Positions 10,398 through 21,751 of a DNA stretch of 64,000 nt are shown piece after piece. The position numbers were made by a program, and so were the translations under genes. The first letter of the stretch is position 1. Each line of letters begins with the position of its first letter. The notes below the pieces were generated by a model. The model worked only from the letters and a program-made list of their open reading frames with translations. It was not told the DNA's origin and did no database searches. Source of the stretch: Streptomyces indicus (GTDB lineage: Bacteria > Actinomycetota > Actinomycetes > Streptomycetales > Streptomycetaceae); assembly GCF_900100315.1 (NCBI RefSeq), contig NZ_FNFF01000002.1, positions 496,001-560,000 on the forward strand, written 5' to 3'.

Positions 10398-11531
10398 TCA
10401 GTTGCTGTCGACGTACGAGCCCGCGTCGCCCTTGTCGCCGGCCGAGTCCTTGGTGGCGGCTGCGGGGATCGGCCGGTCGGCCTTGAGCGCGTCCCAGACC
10501 ATCTGCGACTGCTTCTCGAGCGGCACCACGCGGTTGGGGTCCGCTTGGTCGTAGACGACCGGCAGCGTGACCATCTTCATGTCGTGGGCGTCGATGGACT
10601 TCAGACCGTTGGCGAAGCCGACCAGGCGGTTCACGGAGTCGAGGTCGGAGTCGACGGTGGTGGCCTTGGTGGCGGTGTCGGCGAGGTCGAAGAGCTTCTT
10701 GGGGCTGGAGAACACCCCGACGTCCTTGATCTGGTTGATCAGCGCCTTGATGAAGGCCTGCTGGAGCTGTATTCGGCCGAGGTCGCCGCCGTCACCCACC
10801 GCGTGGCGGGTGCGGACCAGGCCGAGCGCCTGCTCGCCGTTGAGCGTGTGCTCGCCGGCGGGGAGGTTCAGATGGCTGTCGGGGTCGGATATCGCCTTGC
10901 TGGTGGTGATGTCCACACCGCCGAGGGTGTCGATCAGCTTCTTGAAGCCGGAGAAGTCCACCTCGACGTAGTGGTCCATGCGGATCCCGGACATGGACTC
11001 GACGGTCTTCACGGCACAGGCCGGACCGCCGACCGAGTACGACTCGTTGAACATGCGGCGCTCGCCGCCGGGGTCGGTGCCGCCGTTGTTCGTGGTGCAC
11101 TCGGGCCGGGTGACCAGGGTGTCCCTGGGGATGGAGACGACGCTCGCCTTCTTGTGGCCCTCGTACACGTGCAGGATCATCGCCGTGTCCGAGCGGGCGG
11201 ACTCGCCGTCGCCGCCGCCGTACTTGGAGTTGTCGCCGGCACGGGAGTCGGAGCCGAGGACGAGGATGTCCATCGAGCCGTTGTCCACGTCCTCGGGGCG
11301 GTCGGTGCCGAGCGCAGCGTTGATGTCGACGCCGTGCAGGTTCCCGTTGAACTTGTAATAGAGGTAGCCGAGCCCCGCGCCGCCGAGCACGACCACGCCG
11401 GCCGCGGTCCACGCGGTGATCACGAGGGCCTTGCGGCGGGTGCTGCGGGGCTTGCGCCGACGGCCCTTGCCCCCGCGGCGGCCGCTGGCCGTGGCGGAGT
11501 CCTCGGGCTGGTGCTGGCTGGCGTCGGGCAT
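10398..11531 (-). CDS. LytR-CpsA-Psr (LCP) family cell-wall glycopolymer transferase
   Basis: LCP enzymes attach polyprenyl-linked teichoic acids or other glycopolymers to peptidoglycan outside the membrane. The protein is 377 residues. A basic N-terminal tail (GRRGGKGRRRKPRSTRRK) precedes one signal-anchor helix (ALVITAWTAAGVVVLGGAGL) near residues 35-57. The LCP domain shows DILVLGSDSR, RSDTAMILHV, VVSIPRDTLV and, further on, the conserved Arg in LGLVRTRHAV. The start ATG at 11529-11531 has GAGGAG upstream. It is transcribed leftwards after rho. Confidence 0.92.
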   Translation of the reverse strand: MPDASQHQPEDSATASGRRGGKGRRRKPRSTRRKALVITAWTAAGVVVLGGAGLGYLYYKFNGNLHGVDINAALGTDRPEDVDNGSMDILVLGSDSRAGDNSKYGGGDGESARSDTAMILHVYEGHKKASVVSIPRDTLVTRPECTTNNGGTDPGGERRMFNESYSVGGPACAVKTVESMSGIRMDHYVEVDFSGFKKLIDTLGGVDITTSKAISDPDSHLNLPAGEHTLNGEQALGLVRTRHAVGDGGDLGRIQLQQAFIKALINQIKDVGVFSSPKKLFDLADTATKATTVDSDLDSVNRLVGFANGLKSIDAHDMKMVTLPVVYDQADPNRVVPLEKQSQMVWDALKADRPIPAAATKDSAGDKGDAGSYVDSN

Positions 11532-11997
11532 GTGCTCCTCAGTCCTCGTGGGGTCGGGTACCCCCTTCACGCGGGGTAGTGCTCTGGCTCCATCCGACAT
11601 TCGGTCAGACGGTCGATCGCCGGAAAGGGTTGCACAGTGACGTAAGAGGTTTCTAAGAGCAAGCCGTGCAAAGGACCTGCGCAGGCCCGGTCGGGCGTTC
11701 TGGCCGCACTCCCCCGTATCTCGGCCCGTATCGCTTCTCACCTGCGAATTTACGCCGTCCGTGGAGGTTGCGCACCCGGCGCGGAACGGGCCGTTCCTGT
11801 GTCGAAGGTCTCTCCGTGGCCGTCCCATGACCGGCGGACGGGCCCAAAGACCCGGGCCGGGCGGTGAGCGGGGTACGGGCAGGCCGGCCACCGCCACAGC
11901 AATGCGTGCCACGACCGTCGTCACCGGACATACGACGGCGCCCCCGCCACGCGCGTGGTGGCAGGGGCGCCAGGAGACGTACGGAGCGCGGAGAACG

Positions 11998-13959
11998 TCA
12001 GTCGTTGTTGCCGTTGCCCATGCCGGGGGTCGTCTTCTGGATCTGGAGCAGGAACTCCGCGTTGGACTTCGTCTGCTTCATCTTGTCCAGGAGGAGCTCG
12101 ATCGCCTGCTGCTGGTCGAGGGCGTGAAGGACGCGGCGCAGCTTCCAGACGACGTTCAACTCCTCGCCGCTGAGCAGGATTTCTTCCTTACGGGTACCGG
12201 ACGCGTCCACGTCCACCGCCGGGAAGATCCGCTTGTCGGCGAGCTTGCGGTCGAGCTTGAGCTCCATGTTGCCGGTGCCCTTGAACTCCTCGAAGATCAC
12301 CTCGTCCATGCGGGACCCGGTGTCCACCAGGGCGGTGGCGAGGATGGTCAGCGAGCCGCCGTCCTCGATGTTGCGGGCCGCACCGAAGAAGCGCTTCGGC
12401 GGGTACAGGGCGGTCGAGTCGACACCACCGGACAGGATGCGGCCGGAGGCCGGTGCGGCCAGGTTGTACGCACGGCCCAGGCGGGTGATCGAGTCGAGCA
12501 GGACGACCACGTCGTGGCCCAGCTCCACCAGACGCTTGGCGCGCTCGATGGCGAGCTCGGCGACCGTGGTGTGGTCCTCGGCCGGGCGGTCGAAGGTCGA
12601 GGAGATGACCTCGCCCTTGACCGACCGCTGCATGTCGGTGACCTCTTCCGGACGCTCGTCGACCAGGACGACCATCAGGTGGCACTCGGGGTTGTTGTGC
12701 GTGATCGCGTTGGCGACCGCCTGCATGATCATGGTCTTGCCGGTCTTCGGCGGGGCCACGATCAGACCGCGCTGGCCCTTACCGATCGGCGACACGAGGT
12801 CGATGATGCGGGTGGTGAGCACGCCCGGGTCCGTCTCCAGACGGAGGCGGTCCTGCGGGTACAGCGGAGTGAGCTTGTTGAACTCCGGGCGGCCGCGGCC
12901 CGATTCGGGCGCCATGCCGTTCACGGAGTCCAGACGCACCAGCGCGTTGAACTTCTCGCGGCGCTCGCCTTCCTTGGGCTGGCGCACGGCACCGGTGACG
13001 TGGTCACCCTTGCGCAGACCGTTCTTACGGACCTGGGCGAGGGAGACGTACACGTCGTTGGGACCCGGCAGGTAGCCCGACGTACGGATGAAGGCGTAGT
13101 TGTCGAGGATGTCGAGGATGCCCGCGACGGGGATCAGGACGTCGTCCTCGGAGACCTGCGGCTCGCCGCCCATCTCGTCGCGGCCGCGACGGCCACGACG
13201 GTCGCGGTAGCGGCCGCGGCGCCCACGGCGTCCGCCCTCGAAGTCGTCGTCGTCCTGCGGGCCGTTGTTGCGGTCCTGCCGGTCCTGACGGCCGCCCTGC
13301 TGCTGACGGTCCTGCCGGTCCTGGCGGCCGCTCTGCTGCTTGCCGTCCTGGCCGTCGCGGCCCCGGTCGCGGCCGCGGTCACGGCGGTTGCCGCGCTCCC
13401 GGCGGCCCTCGGCGCCGTCCTCGCCCTTGGCCTCGGACTTGTCGCCGCCCTGCTCGGTCTTCGCCTCGGCCTTGGTCTCGCCCTTGGCCTCGGCGGTCAC
13501 GGTCTCGGGGCTGCCGGCCTCCGCGGTGGCACGACGGCGGCGGCGCTCGGCCGGGGCGTCGTCGGACGCGGGCTGACCGGGGATCTCGATCTGCTTCGGA
13601 GCGGAGGCCTCGACGGCCTTCTCCTCGGCGGCCGGCTTCTCGGCGGCCGCGTCCGTACGGGCCTTCGAGGTCGCCCGGCGCTTCGGCTTGGACTCGGTGG
13701 TGCTGTCCCCCGACGACGCCTTCGCCGGGGCGCTGCTGCCGCCACCGGCCTGAGCTTCCTTGATGACCTCGATCAGCTGGCTCTTGCGCATCCGCGCAGT
13801 GCCCTTGATCCCGAGGCCCGATGCGACCTGCTGCAGCTCGGCCAGCACCATGCCCTCGAGGCCGGTACCGCGGCGCCGCCGCGTGGTGGGCGCGGCAGGG
13901 GCGTCCGTGGCGGGCGCGGCGCTGTCAGTCACGCCCATCAGATCGGTGGTGTCGCTCAC
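11998..13959 (-). CDS. rho: Transcription termination factor Rho
   Basis: RNA-dependent hexameric ATPase (653 residues). The Rho_N helical domain is near residues 28-70. A low-complexity insertion rich in Arg, Gly, Asp and Gln (about 75-265), typical of actinobacterial Rho, follows. The RNA-binding CSD ([20 protein letters not shown]) and the ATPase core come next: Walker [10 protein letters not shown] and the Walker B region [16 protein letters not shown]. The start is GTG at 13957-13959 with GGAAGGA upstream. thrB lies upstream on the same strand. Confidence 0.97.
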   Translation of the reverse strand: MSDTTDLMGVTDSAAPATDAPAAPTTRRRRGTGLEGMVLAELQQVASGLGIKGTARMRKSQLIEVIKEAQAGGGSSAPAKASSGDSTTESKPKRRATSKARTDAAAEKPAAEEKAVEASAPKQIEIPGQPASDDAPAERRRRRATAEAGSPETVTAEAKGETKAEAKTEQGGDKSEAKGEDGAEGRRERGNRRDRGRDRGRDGQDGKQQSGRQDRQDRQQQGGRQDRQDRNNGPQDDDDFEGGRRGRRGRYRDRRGRRGRDEMGGEPQVSEDDVLIPVAGILDILDNYAFIRTSGYLPGPNDVYVSLAQVRKNGLRKGDHVTGAVRQPKEGERREKFNALVRLDSVNGMAPESGRGRPEFNKLTPLYPQDRLRLETDPGVLTTRIIDLVSPIGKGQRGLIVAPPKTGKTMIMQAVANAITHNNPECHLMVVLVDERPEEVTDMQRSVKGEVISSTFDRPAEDHTTVAELAIERAKRLVELGHDVVVLLDSITRLGRAYNLAAPASGRILSGGVDSTALYPPKRFFGAARNIEDGGSLTILATALVDTGSRMDEVIFEEFKGTGNMELKLDRKLADKRIFPAVDVDASGTRKEEILLSGEELNVVWKLRRVLHALDQQQAIELLLDKMKQTKSNAEFLLQIQKTTPGMGNGNND

Positions 13960-14334
13960 GAAGGGTCCTTCCCTGGAGCGGACGTCGGCCTGTCTGGCTC
14001 GGCGACCGGTTGTGCTGTCCGGCTGTTGGTCCGTAAGGATCGGACCGGCCGGGGCGGTGGTCCCGCCTCAAGGGGCGGAAGAGTCTGTGATGACGGTGCG
14101 TCCCGTAGCTGTGCCACCGAACGTGCTGTGTCACGGGGCTGGGTCACACCGGTTCCGGAGCGTGCTCGCCAAAGGTCAGTGCGGTGCACGGATCAGTTGG
14201 GGAAGCTCCCGGAAGAAGGGTTGTCCCGAAGCGGGACAGGAAGCACCTCGCCATGCATACGTCGGGTGCAGACTTGAGGTTAACACTACCGGATCCAACA
14301 AACATTCCCCCTCTCCTGCTCCGGCATACGTGTG
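13960..14334. promoter_or_regulatory. rho leader and promoter region
   Basis: This 375-base gap between the thrB stop and the rho start has an AT-rich stretch near 14278-14325 on the upstream side, where the rho promoter is expected. Rho genes in other bacteria are autoregulated through their leaders, but no defined hairpin or leader peptide could be fixed here by eye. No gene was seen. Confidence 0.35.
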
Positions 14335-15252
14335 TCAGGACGCAAGCGGCAACACGCTCGCTCCGTCGGAATCAAGGGCCAGACGGTTGGCCGCCCACCC
14401 TTCACCCGCGACCTGGGCGACCTTGTCGGCCGCCGCTTCGTCGACCAGGGCGAGCACCGTGGGGCCCGCGCCGGAGATCACTGCGGGCACGCCGTCGGCG
14501 CGCAGCCGCTCCACCAGGGCGGCGCTCTCCGGCATGGCCGGGGCGCGGTACTCCTGGTGCAGTTTGTCCTCGGTGGCGGGCAGCAGCAGCTCGGGGCGCC
14601 GGGTCAGGGCCTCGACGAGCAGGGCCGCACGGCCCGCGTTGGCGGCGGCGTCCACATGCGGGACGCTGCGGGGCAGCAGGCCGCGGGCCGTTTCGGTGAG
14701 GACGGGCTTGCCGGGCACGAAGACCACCGGAACGACGGAATCCGCGACGTCCATCCTGATCGCGCGCGCGGCGCCGGCCTCCATCCAGGCGAGCGTGAAG
14801 CCGCCGAGCAGGCAGGGCGCGACATTGTCCGGGTGGCCCTCGATCTCGGTGGCGAGCTCGAGCAGCGCGGTGTCGTCGAGCTTGGCGTCGCCGCCTATGG
14901 TCACCGCGCGCGCGGCCATGATGCCCGCGCAGATGGCGGCCGAGGAGGAGCCGAGGCCGCGGCCGTGCGGGATGCGGTTGGCGCAGACGATCTCGAGGCC
15001 GCGGGGCTGTCCGCCGAGCAGGTCGAACGCGGTGCGCAGCGACCGTACGAGCAGATGCGACTCGTCGCGCGGCAGGGTCTCGGCGCCCTCGCCCGCGATG
15101 TCGATGTGCAGACCGGAGTCGGCCACGCGCACGACGACGTCGTCGTAGAGCCCCAGCGCCAGGCCGAGGGCGTCGAAGCCCGGGCCGAGGTTCGCGCTGG
15201 TGGCGGGGACGCGCACCCTTACGGCGGCGGCGCGGAAGGCGGGACCGGCCAT
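14335..15252 (-). CDS. thrB: Homoserine kinase
   Basis: Phosphorylates homoserine to O-phosphohomoserine, the substrate of thrC. It is a GHMP-family kinase of 305 residues. It opens with the substrate loop VRVPATSANLGPGFDALGLA and has the ATP loop PHGRGLGSSSAAICAG. The start ATG (15250-15252) begins MAGPAFRAAAVRVRV. It is the last gene of the leftward lysA-hom-thrC-thrB group, separated from thrC by 313 bases, so it may have its own promoter. Confidence 0.95.
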   Translation of the reverse strand: MAGPAFRAAAVRVRVPATSANLGPGFDALGLALGLYDDVVVRVADSGLHIDIAGEGAETLPRDESHLLVRSLRTAFDLLGGQPRGLEIVCANRIPHGRGLGSSSAAICAGIMAARAVTIGGDAKLDDTALLELATEIEGHPDNVAPCLLGGFTLAWMEAGAARAIRMDVADSVVPVVFVPGKPVLTETARGLLPRSVPHVDAAANAGRAALLVEALTRRPELLLPATEDKLHQEYRAPAMPESAALVERLRADGVPAVISGAGPTVLALVDEAAADKVAQVAGEGWAANRLALDSDGASVLPLAS

Positions 15253-15565
15253 CGCTCGCTGACTCTCCTTGGTCGTACTGCGGGTTGCTGTGCTGCGCCG
15301 GCGCTCCCAGGAGGTCCGCTCTCGGGATTCCGTGAGGTGTACCGGCAGGTACTGACACCCGAAGGCCGCAGCAGGCGGCATCGGCCGCCTATGACTGGCA
15401 TATGCGGCGGGCGGGTTTGGTACAGCCTATCGAAGGAAGGTTCTGTGGCGACATAGGGCGCACAGGAGGCGCACGATGCGTGTCGCAAGCCCCTTGTGCA
15501 CCCCCTGCGCGTTGATGCGCGGAATGCCCCGGGATACGTGATCGCCCGGGGCATTCCCTCAAGTC
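15253..15565. other. Non-coding gap between thrC and thrB
   Basis: A 313-base stretch with no convincing coding potential. At about 15525-15560 there is GGAATGCCCCGGGATACG followed by CGCCCGGGGCATTCC, an inverted repeat likely to form a terminator hairpin just after thrC. The rest, upstream of thrB, may hold a thrB promoter. Confidence 0.5.
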
Positions 15566-16642
15566 CTAGGCGAGACCGAGCCGTTCGGCGGCGGCGGCCG
15601 CGTCGACCGGGACAGTGACCGGCTGCGGGGCGCCGGCGACGGCCCAGTCCGGGTCCTTCAGACCGTTGCCGGTGACGGTGCAGACGATGCGCTGGCCCGT
15701 GGCCACCTTGCCGTCCTCGGCGGCCTTGAGCAGACCGGCCACGGAGGCGGCCGACGCGGGCTCGACGAAGACACCCTCGCGGGAGGCCAACAGCTTGTAG
15801 GCGCGCAGGATCTGACGGTCGGTCACATCGTCGATGAACCCGCCCGACTCGTCGCGCGCGGCCTCGGCGAACTGCCAGGAGGCCGGGTTGCCGATGCGGA
15901 TCGCGGTGGCGATCGTCGAGGGGTCCTTGACGACCTCCTTGCGCACGATCGGGTTGGCGCCGGAGGCCTGGAAGCCCCACATCTTGGGCGTGTGGGTGGC
16001 GACGCCGTCGGCCGCGTACTCCTTGTAGCCCTTCCAGTAGGCGGTGATGTTGCCCGCGTTGCCCACCGGAAGCACGTGGATGTCGGGCGCGTCGCCGAGG
16101 CGGTCCACGATCTCGAACGCGGCGGTCTTCTGGCCCTCGATACGCACCGGGTTGACCGAATTGACCAGCGCCACCGGGTAGTTCTCGGACAAGTTTCGCG
16201 CCAATACGAGGCAGTCGTCGAAGTTGCCGTCGACCTGGAGGATCTTCGCGCCGTGAACGAGAGCCTGGCCCATCTTGCCGAGCGCGATCTTGCCCTGGGG
16301 CACGAGGACGGCGCTGACCATGCCGGCCTTGCCGCCGTACGCGGCGGCCGAGGCGGAGGTGTTGCCGGTGGAGGCGCAGATGACGGCCTGCGCGCCCTCC
16401 TCCTTGGCCTTGGAGATCGCCATCGTCATGCCGCGGTCCTTGAAGGAGCCGGTCGGGTTGGCGCCCTCGACCTTCAGGTGGACCTCGCAGCCGGTGAGCT
16501 CGGAGAGCACTTCCGCGCGGACGAGCGGAGTGCCGCCCTCGCCGAGCGTGACCACGGGCGTCGCCGCACTGACGGGCAGGCGGTCGCGGTACTCCTCGAT
16601 GATCCCGCGCCACTGGTGGGCGCCGGTTCGGGTGGCGGTCAT
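15566..16642 (-). CDS. thrC: Threonine synthase
   Basis: PLP enzyme (358 residues) converting O-phosphohomoserine to threonine. It opens with the [13 protein letters not shown] segment. The PLP lysine is in [17 protein letters not shown], followed by the [20 protein letters not shown] motif and a glycine-rich phosphate loop ([14 protein letters not shown]). This is the shorter, bacterial type II-like form. It starts six bases after the hom stop, so the two genes are surely co-transcribed. Confidence 0.96.
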   Translation of the reverse strand: MTATRTGAHQWRGIIEEYRDRLPVSAATPVVTLGEGGTPLVRAEVLSELTGCEVHLKVEGANPTGSFKDRGMTMAISKAKEEGAQAVICASTGNTSASAAAYGGKAGMVSAVLVPQGKIALGKMGQALVHGAKILQVDGNFDDCLVLARNLSENYPVALVNSVNPVRIEGQKTAAFEIVDRLGDAPDIHVLPVGNAGNITAYWKGYKEYAADGVATHTPKMWGFQASGANPIVRKEVVKDPSTIATAIRIGNPASWQFAEAARDESGGFIDDVTDRQILRAYKLLASREGVFVEPASAASVAGLLKAAEDGKVATGQRIVCTVTGNGLKDPDWAVAGAPQPVTVPVDAAAAAERLGLA

Positions 16643-16647
16643 GTCTG

Positions 16648-17940
16648 TTACTCCCCTTCGACCCGCATGATGCTGGCGACACCCCGCACGGTGTCGAGCT
16701 TGCGCAGCGCCTCGACAGTCCCGGTGAGGGAGGCGTCGGACGCGCGGTGGGTGACGACGACGAGGGAGGCCTCGCCGTCCTTCCCCGACTGACGGACCGT
16801 ATCGATCGATACGCCGTGCTCGGCGAAGACCGTCGCGACCTGGGCGAGCACGCCCGGCTTGTCGGCCACGTCGAGGCTGATGTGGTACCGCGTGACGACC
16901 TCGCCCATCGGGCTGACCGGGAGGCGGGTGTACGCGGATTCGCCGGGCCCGTTGGACCCGTTGAGCTTGTTGCGGCAGACGGCCACGAGGTCGCCGAGGA
17001 CGGCGGATGCGGTCGGGGCGCCGCCGGCGCCGGGCCCGTAGAACATCAGGCGCCCGGCGGCCTCGGACTCGACGAAGACCGCGTTGTACGCCTCGCGCAC
17101 CGACGCGAGCGGGTGGCTGAGCGGGATCATCGCCGGGTGCACGCGGGCCGTGACGGACTCGCCGTCGGCGGCGCGCTCGCAGATCGCGAGCAGCTTGATG
17201 GTGCAGCCCATCTGGCGGGCCGAGGCGAAGTCGGCGGCGGTGACCTCGGTCATGCCCTCGCGGTACACGTCGTCGAGGCGTACGCGGGTGTGGAAGGCGA
17301 TGCCGGCCAGGATCGCGGCCTTGGCGGCGGCGTCGAAGCCCTCGACGTCGGCGGTCGGGTCGGCCTCGGCGTATCCGAGCGCGGTGGCCTCGTCCAGGGC
17401 CTCCTGGTAGCCGGCGCCCGAGGAGTCCATCTTGTCGAGGATGAAGTTCGTGGTGCCGTTCACGATGCCGAGGACGCGGTTGACCTTGTCGCCCGCGAGG
17501 GATTCGCGCAGCGGGCGGATCAGCGGGATCGCGCCGGCCACGGCGGCCTCGTAGTAGAGGTCCTCGCCGTGGTCCTCGGCGGCCTTGTGCAGGGCCGCGC
17601 CGTCCTGGGCGAGCAGTGCCTTGTTGGCCGATACCACCGAGGCGCCGTGCTCGAACGCGGTGGTGATGAGGGTGCGGGCGGGCTCGATGCCGCCGATGAC
17701 CTCGACCACGACGTCGATGTCGCCCCGTTTGACCAGGGCGGTCGCGTCGGTGGTGATCAGCGCGGGGTCGATGCCGACGCGCACGCGGTCGGGGCGGCGG
17801 ACGGCCACACCGGCCAGCTCGACGGGCGCGCCGATCCTGGCTGTGAGGTCGTCCGCGTGCGTCGTCATGATGCGGGCTACTTCGGAGCCGACGACTCCAC
17901 AGCCAAGGAGCGCCACCTTCAGCGGACGCGTACGCATCAT
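16648..17940 (-). CDS. hom: Homoserine dehydrogenase
   Basis: NAD(P)H-dependent reduction of aspartate semialdehyde to homoserine. The Rossmann motif is [17 protein letters not shown] near the N-terminus. The substrate domain has [12 protein letters not shown], and the C-terminus carries an ACT domain ([19 protein letters not shown]) implying feedback control by threonine, as in related Gram-positive enzymes. There are two adjacent ATGs at 17938-17940 and 17935-17937; GAGG upstream suits either. The protein is 430 residues from the first. Confidence 0.95.
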   Translation of the reverse strand: MMRTRPLKVALLGCGVVGSEVARIMTTHADDLTARIGAPVELAGVAVRRPDRVRVGIDPALITTDATALVKRGDIDVVVEVIGGIEPARTLITTAFEHGASVVSANKALLAQDGAALHKAAEDHGEDLYYEAAVAGAIPLIRPLRESLAGDKVNRVLGIVNGTTNFILDKMDSSGAGYQEALDEATALGYAEADPTADVEGFDAAAKAAILAGIAFHTRVRLDDVYREGMTEVTAADFASARQMGCTIKLLAICERAADGESVTARVHPAMIPLSHPLASVREAYNAVFVESEAAGRLMFYGPGAGGAPTASAVLGDLVAVCRNKLNGSNGPGESAYTRLPVSPMGEVVTRYHISLDVADKPGVLAQVATVFAEHGVSIDTVRQSGKDGEASLVVVTHRASDASLTGTVEALRKLDTVRGVASIMRVEGE

Positions 17941-18098
17941 CCGACCTCGATTCCCATCAATTTCTGCGGTTGGTCCAGTCTCACCCACCGGACCGGGGTT
18001 TCCGGCCCCGGTCCGGATGGTGAGACGTCGATTTCATTTCAATGAGAGCCCCTCGCGGGAAATCCGCCGCCTCCGGCGCCGGACGCGAGGAGTTCTCG

Positions 18099-19490
18099 TC
18101 AGCCGACGTCCAGCGCGAGAAGATCCTCTTCCGTCTCGCGGCGGATGATCACCCGCGCCTCGCCGTCGTGCACCGCCACGACCGGCGGCCGCAGCGCGTG
18201 GTTGTAGTTGCTCGCCATCGAGCGGCAGTACGCGCCCGTCGCCGGCACCGCGATCAGGTCGCCCGGGGCCAGGTCGGCCGGCAGGAACGCGTCCTTGACC
18301 ACGATGTCCCCGCTCTCGCAGTGCTTGCCGACGACGCGGGAGAGCATCGGCTCGGCGGTGGAGGTGCGCGAGACGAGGGCGACGCTGTACTCGGCGTCGT
18401 AGAGCGCGGTCCGGATGTTGTCCGACATGCCGCCGTCGACGCTGACGTAAGTCCGCAGTCCCTCAAGGGGCTTGACCGTGCCGACGCGGTAGAGCGTGAA
18501 GGCGGTCGGGCCGACGATCGCGCGGCCGGGCTCCACGGAGATACGGGGCGCGCGCAGGCCCGCGCTGTCGCACTCGCGCGCGACGATCTCGCTCAGCGCC
18601 TTGGCGATCTCGTGCGGCTCGCGCGGGTCGTCCTCGCTGGTGTAGGCGATGCCGAGGCCGCCGCCGAGGTCGATCTCGGGGAGCTCCACGCCGTGCTCGT
18701 CGCGGATCGCGGCGAGCAGCTGCACCACGCGGCGGGCCGAGACCTCGAAGCCGGCCATGTCGAAGATCTGCGAGCCGATGTGGCTGTGGATGCCGAGCAG
18801 TTCGAGCCCGTCGAGCTTGAGCGCACGCCGTACGGCCTCCGCGGCCTGGCCGCCCGCGAGCGCGATGCCGAACTTCTGGTCCTCGTGGGCCGTGGCGATG
18901 AACTCGTGGGTGTGCGCCTCGACGCCGACCGTCACGCGGATGAGGACGGGCTGGACCTTGCCCAGTCGCTGGGCGATGTGCGCGACGCGCACGATCTCCT
19001 GGAAGGAGTCGAGCACGATGCGGCCGACGCCGGCCTCGACGGCCCGCTCGATCTCGGCCTCGGACTTGTTGTTGCCGTGGAAGGCGATGCGCTCGGCGGG
19101 CATACCGGCGCTGAGCGCGGTGGCGAGCTCGCCGCCGGAGCAGACGTCGAGGTTGAGCCCTTCCTCGTACAGCCACTTCACGATGGCGCGCGAGAGGAAG
19201 GCCTTGCCCGCATAGAACACATCGGCCTCGGTGCCGAAGGCCTCGCGCCAGGAGCGGCAGCGGGCGCGGAAGTCGGCCTCGTCCATGAAGTACGCGGGGG
19301 TGCCGAACTCCTCGGCCAGGCGCGCCACTTCGATGCCGCCGACGGTCAGCGCGCCCTGCGCGTCGCGCGTGACGGTGCGCGACCAGACCTTCGGGTCGAG
19401 GACGTTGAGATCGGCCGGCGGGGCGCTGTAGTGCCCCTCGGGCAGCACGTCGGCGTGGCGGGGCCCGGCGGGGTGGGCGGAACGGCTCAT
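18099..19490 (-). CDS. lysA: Diaminopimelate decarboxylase
   Basis: Final step of lysine synthesis: meso-diaminopimelate to lysine and CO2. It is a fold-type III PLP enzyme of 463 residues, with the PLP lysine in [13 protein letters not shown]. The [15 protein letters not shown] segment, the glycine-rich phosphate loop [11 protein letters not shown], and the C-terminal [18 protein letters not shown] and GKHCESGD motifs are in place. The start ATG 19488-19490 follows nrtL by 16 bases, and hom follows after 158 bases. Confidence 0.96.
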   Translation of the reverse strand: MSRSAHPAGPRHADVLPEGHYSAPPADLNVLDPKVWSRTVTRDAQGALTVGGIEVARLAEEFGTPAYFMDEADFRARCRSWREAFGTEADVFYAGKAFLSRAIVKWLYEEGLNLDVCSGGELATALSAGMPAERIAFHGNNKSEAEIERAVEAGVGRIVLDSFQEIVRVAHIAQRLGKVQPVLIRVTVGVEAHTHEFIATAHEDQKFGIALAGGQAAEAVRRALKLDGLELLGIHSHIGSQIFDMAGFEVSARRVVQLLAAIRDEHGVELPEIDLGGGLGIAYTSEDDPREPHEIAKALSEIVARECDSAGLRAPRISVEPGRAIVGPTAFTLYRVGTVKPLEGLRTYVSVDGGMSDNIRTALYDAEYSVALVSRTSTAEPMLSRVVGKHCESGDIVVKDAFLPADLAPGDLIAVPATGAYCRSMASNYNHALRPPVVAVHDGEARVIIRRETEEDLLALDVG

Positions 19491-19506
19491 GTCGTCTGTG
19501 TCTCTT

Positions 19507-20547
19507 TCAGAGGTGTTCGGGAGCGCTGATGCCGAGCAGGGACAGGCCACCGGCGAGCACCGTCCCGGCGGCTTCGGCGAGCGCGAGCCGGGCGCGGTGG
19601 GCGGCCCCGGGTTTCTCGTCGCCTTGCGGGAGCACGTCGTACTGGAAGTCGAGCAGTGCGTCGGCGACCACGGCGAGGTGGCGCGCGAGACGGTCGGGGG
19701 CGCCGTGCTCCGCGGCCTGGGCGAGGATGCGGGGGTATTCGGCGAGGGCTGCCTGGAGCGGCTTTCCGCTCTCCGCCGGTACGGGGCCGGGCTCGGCGGT
19801 GCAGCCCAGGTCCGCGGCGTTGCGGGTGAGGGCGTGGGTGCGGGCGTGGGCGTAGCGGACGCGGAAGAGCGGGTTGGTCTCGATCTGCACGAGGTGCTCG
19901 TCGGCCGTCAGCCGCGGGCGGTCGTGGGCCGCGGGGTGCAGCAGGGCCCAGCGGGTGGCGTCCGGGCCGAGCTCCACGGTCTGCTCCGGGGCCGGCACGG
20001 GGGCGGTGAACGGGAGGCCGGGGGCGGGCGGGGTGCCGTACGCATCGATGTGCAGACCGAGCGGGGCCCACGCTTCGGGGACCCGTTCCTCGCAGGTGGT
20101 GCGGACGAGGGCGCCCTGGGCGCGCAGGATCCGCCGCAGCGCGTCGCACCAGACGGCCGCGCGCAGCTCGCGGCGGAAGTGCAGCTGGAAGACCTGCCCG
20201 GTGGGGTCGGCGGCGTGCCCGTAGCGGAGCCCCGCGGCGCGGATCTCCCGTACGACCGACTGATCGTCCTCGAGCGTCAGGTTCAGGAAGCCGGGGCCGG
20301 TGATCTCCACCCCGGCGATCCCCGGTTCGCGCACGAGTCCGTCGGCGAGCAGCCGCGCCACCTCGTGCGGCGGACGGCCCGCTGGCCGCGCGAGCTGCAG
20401 CGCGGCATTGGTCGCGTAGTCCCCGCGCCCGCCGGGCCGCGGCCGCTCCACGACGATCCGCTCGGGCACGTCCCCGCGCAGCTCCCCCTGCTCGACGGCG
20501 CGGCGCACGACGCGCAGCACGGTGCGGGAGAGATCGGCGGGGGTCAC
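19507..20547 (-). CDS. nrtL: ArgS-related protein without catalytic motifs (NrtL-type)
   Basis: A 346-residue protein built like a shortened arginyl-tRNA synthetase. The N-terminal ArgRS additional domain ([28 protein letters not shown]) is followed by a reduced middle and a C-terminal DALR-type anticodon-binding domain ([20 protein letters not shown]). The HIGH and KMSKS signatures of the catalytic domain were not found, so it should not aminoacylate tRNA. The start is GTG at 20545-20547. It sits directly upstream of lysA, as in other Streptomyces, and is known there under the name NrtL; the function is unproven. Confidence 0.85.
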   Translation of the reverse strand: MTPADLSRTVLRVVRRAVEQGELRGDVPERIVVERPRPGGRGDYATNAALQLARPAGRPPHEVARLLADGLVREPGIAGVEITGPGFLNLTLEDDQSVVREIRAAGLRYGHAADPTGQVFQLHFRRELRAAVWCDALRRILRAQGALVRTTCEERVPEAWAPLGLHIDAYGTPPAPGLPFTAPVPAPEQTVELGPDATRWALLHPAAHDRPRLTADEHLVQIETNPLFRVRYAHARTHALTRNAADLGCTAEPGPVPAESGKPLQAALAEYPRILAQAAEHGAPDRLARHLAVVADALLDFQYDVLPQGDEKPGAAHRARLALAEAAGTVLAGGLSLLGISAPEHL

Positions 20548-20684
20548 GGGACAAGCGTAGGGGAGGTGGGGGGTGGGTATGCGAGTCGGTTTCGTATAGG
20601 GAGACGGGAGACAGGGCGGTGCGCGGGGAGCCGGGCCCGTGCGTACGGCGGCGGGCCGGTGCGCGCTGCGGGGCGCGCGAGGGC

Positions 20685-21536
20685 TCAGACCTCGCCGCCG
20701 TCCGTCTCCATCGTCATACGGGCCACGTGCAGCGCCAGATACGAGACCTCGTCCTCGCTCAACTGCTGGCCGAGGCGGAGCTCGACGATCGTGGCCAGCT
20801 TCTGGGCAGTGGCCGTGGCCTGCGGGTAGTGCTGGCGGATGCCCTTGCCGATCGTGGACTCGTGGCCCTTGAGCTGCCGGTGCTGCTGGATCCGTACGAA
20901 GAGGTAGCGGACGTGGGTGATGAAGCGGGCCGCGTTCATCGACTGCTGCGAGACGTCGACGCCGTACTGCTCCCCCACCACGGCGAGCATCTGCTGGATG
21001 ACGCCCGTCATCGTGTACGTGAAGGACAGGTCGCCGGAGGCGAAGCCCGCGTTGACCAGGTGCAGCGCGAGGGCCGTCGCCTCGGAGTCGTCCAGCTTCG
21101 GGTCCACGCGCTCGTTGATGGCCGCAAGGAGCTGCTCGGCCTGCCGGTACTCGGTCGCGTACAGCGTCTGCGTCTCGGCCTTGAGCGGGTACTCGACGAC
21201 GATGCCGCGCTTGGCGCGGTCGAGGGCGCCCGCGACGTGGTCGGCCACGGCGATCGCGAGCGTGGGCCGGGTGGACTCGCGCCCCTCGATCCCGGCCTCG
21301 CCGAGGGCGATGACCACGGCCCGCAGGACCTCCTCGTCGATGAGCGCGAGGGTCTCGGCCACATGGTCGGGGTCGCGGCCGTCGGCCGGGACGAAGACCC
21401 GCACGATCAGCGCGGGGTCGATGGGCTTGCCCTGGCGGGAGCTGAAGCCGATGCCGCGCCCGGTGAGGATGACCTCCTGGCCCTTCTCGTCGCGCGCGAG
21501 GACCACGTTGTTGTTGAGGACACGCAGTGCCTCCAC
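20685..21536 (-). CDS. PRD-containing transcriptional antiterminator (BglG/LicT family)
   Basis: RNA-binding regulator (283 residues). Residues 1-56 form the co-antiterminator RNA-binding domain (LRVLNNNVVLARDEKGQE, then GRGIGFSSRQGKPID). Two PTS regulation domains follow, with the phosphorylatable histidines in AVADHVAG, ALALHLVNA, FITHVRYLF and YLALHVARM. Phosphorylation by HPr and by the cognate EII should switch it off and on with sugar supply. The start GTG at 21534-21536 has AAGGAGG upstream. It is downstream of the PTS permease gene whose leader holds a matching antiterminator at 24007-24078. Confidence 0.93.
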   Translation of the reverse strand: MEALRVLNNNVVLARDEKGQEVILTGRGIGFSSRQGKPIDPALIVRVFVPADGRDPDHVAETLALIDEEVLRAVVIALGEAGIEGRESTRPTLAIAVADHVAGALDRAKRGIVVEYPLKAETQTLYATEYRQAEQLLAAINERVDPKLDDSEATALALHLVNAGFASGDLSFTYTMTGVIQQMLAVVGEQYGVDVSQQSMNAARFITHVRYLFVRIQQHRQLKGHESTIGKGIRQHYPQATATAQKLATIVELRLGQQLSEDEVSYLALHVARMTMETDGGEV

Positions 21537-21684
21537 CGGTGGCCTCCTTTCCGTCCGTGGTCCTGGTCCGTCCGTACGATCCGTCCGCGGACGGGTGGCC
21601 GTCGGAGGCGATCCGTACGGACGGTCTGTCCGAATGATCTCTTATCGGGGCCCCGTCCCGCTCGGGTCGAAGGGCCCCCGTTCA

Positions 21685-21739
21685 CCGACGCGGCGTGCGC
21701 GCCCCGCCCGCGTGAGGGAGGACGCGCACGCCGCGTCGG
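21685..21739 (-). terminator. 17-bp perfect hairpin between the PTS permease and antiterminator genes
   Basis: Arms at 21685-21701 and 21723-21739 are perfectly complementary over 17 bp (CCGACGCGGCGTGCGCG and its complement) around a 21-base loop. It begins 12 bases past the permease stop. There is no clear T-run, which is common for actinobacterial terminators. It could reduce read-through from the permease into the regulator gene. Confidence 0.7.
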
Positions 21740-21751
21740 CGCCGGGTGCGG

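Noticed and set aside
11761..14277. 838-residue open frame on the plus strand opposite rho
   Set aside because: Antisense to rho; Leu, Val and Arg-rich low-complexity translation with no motif.
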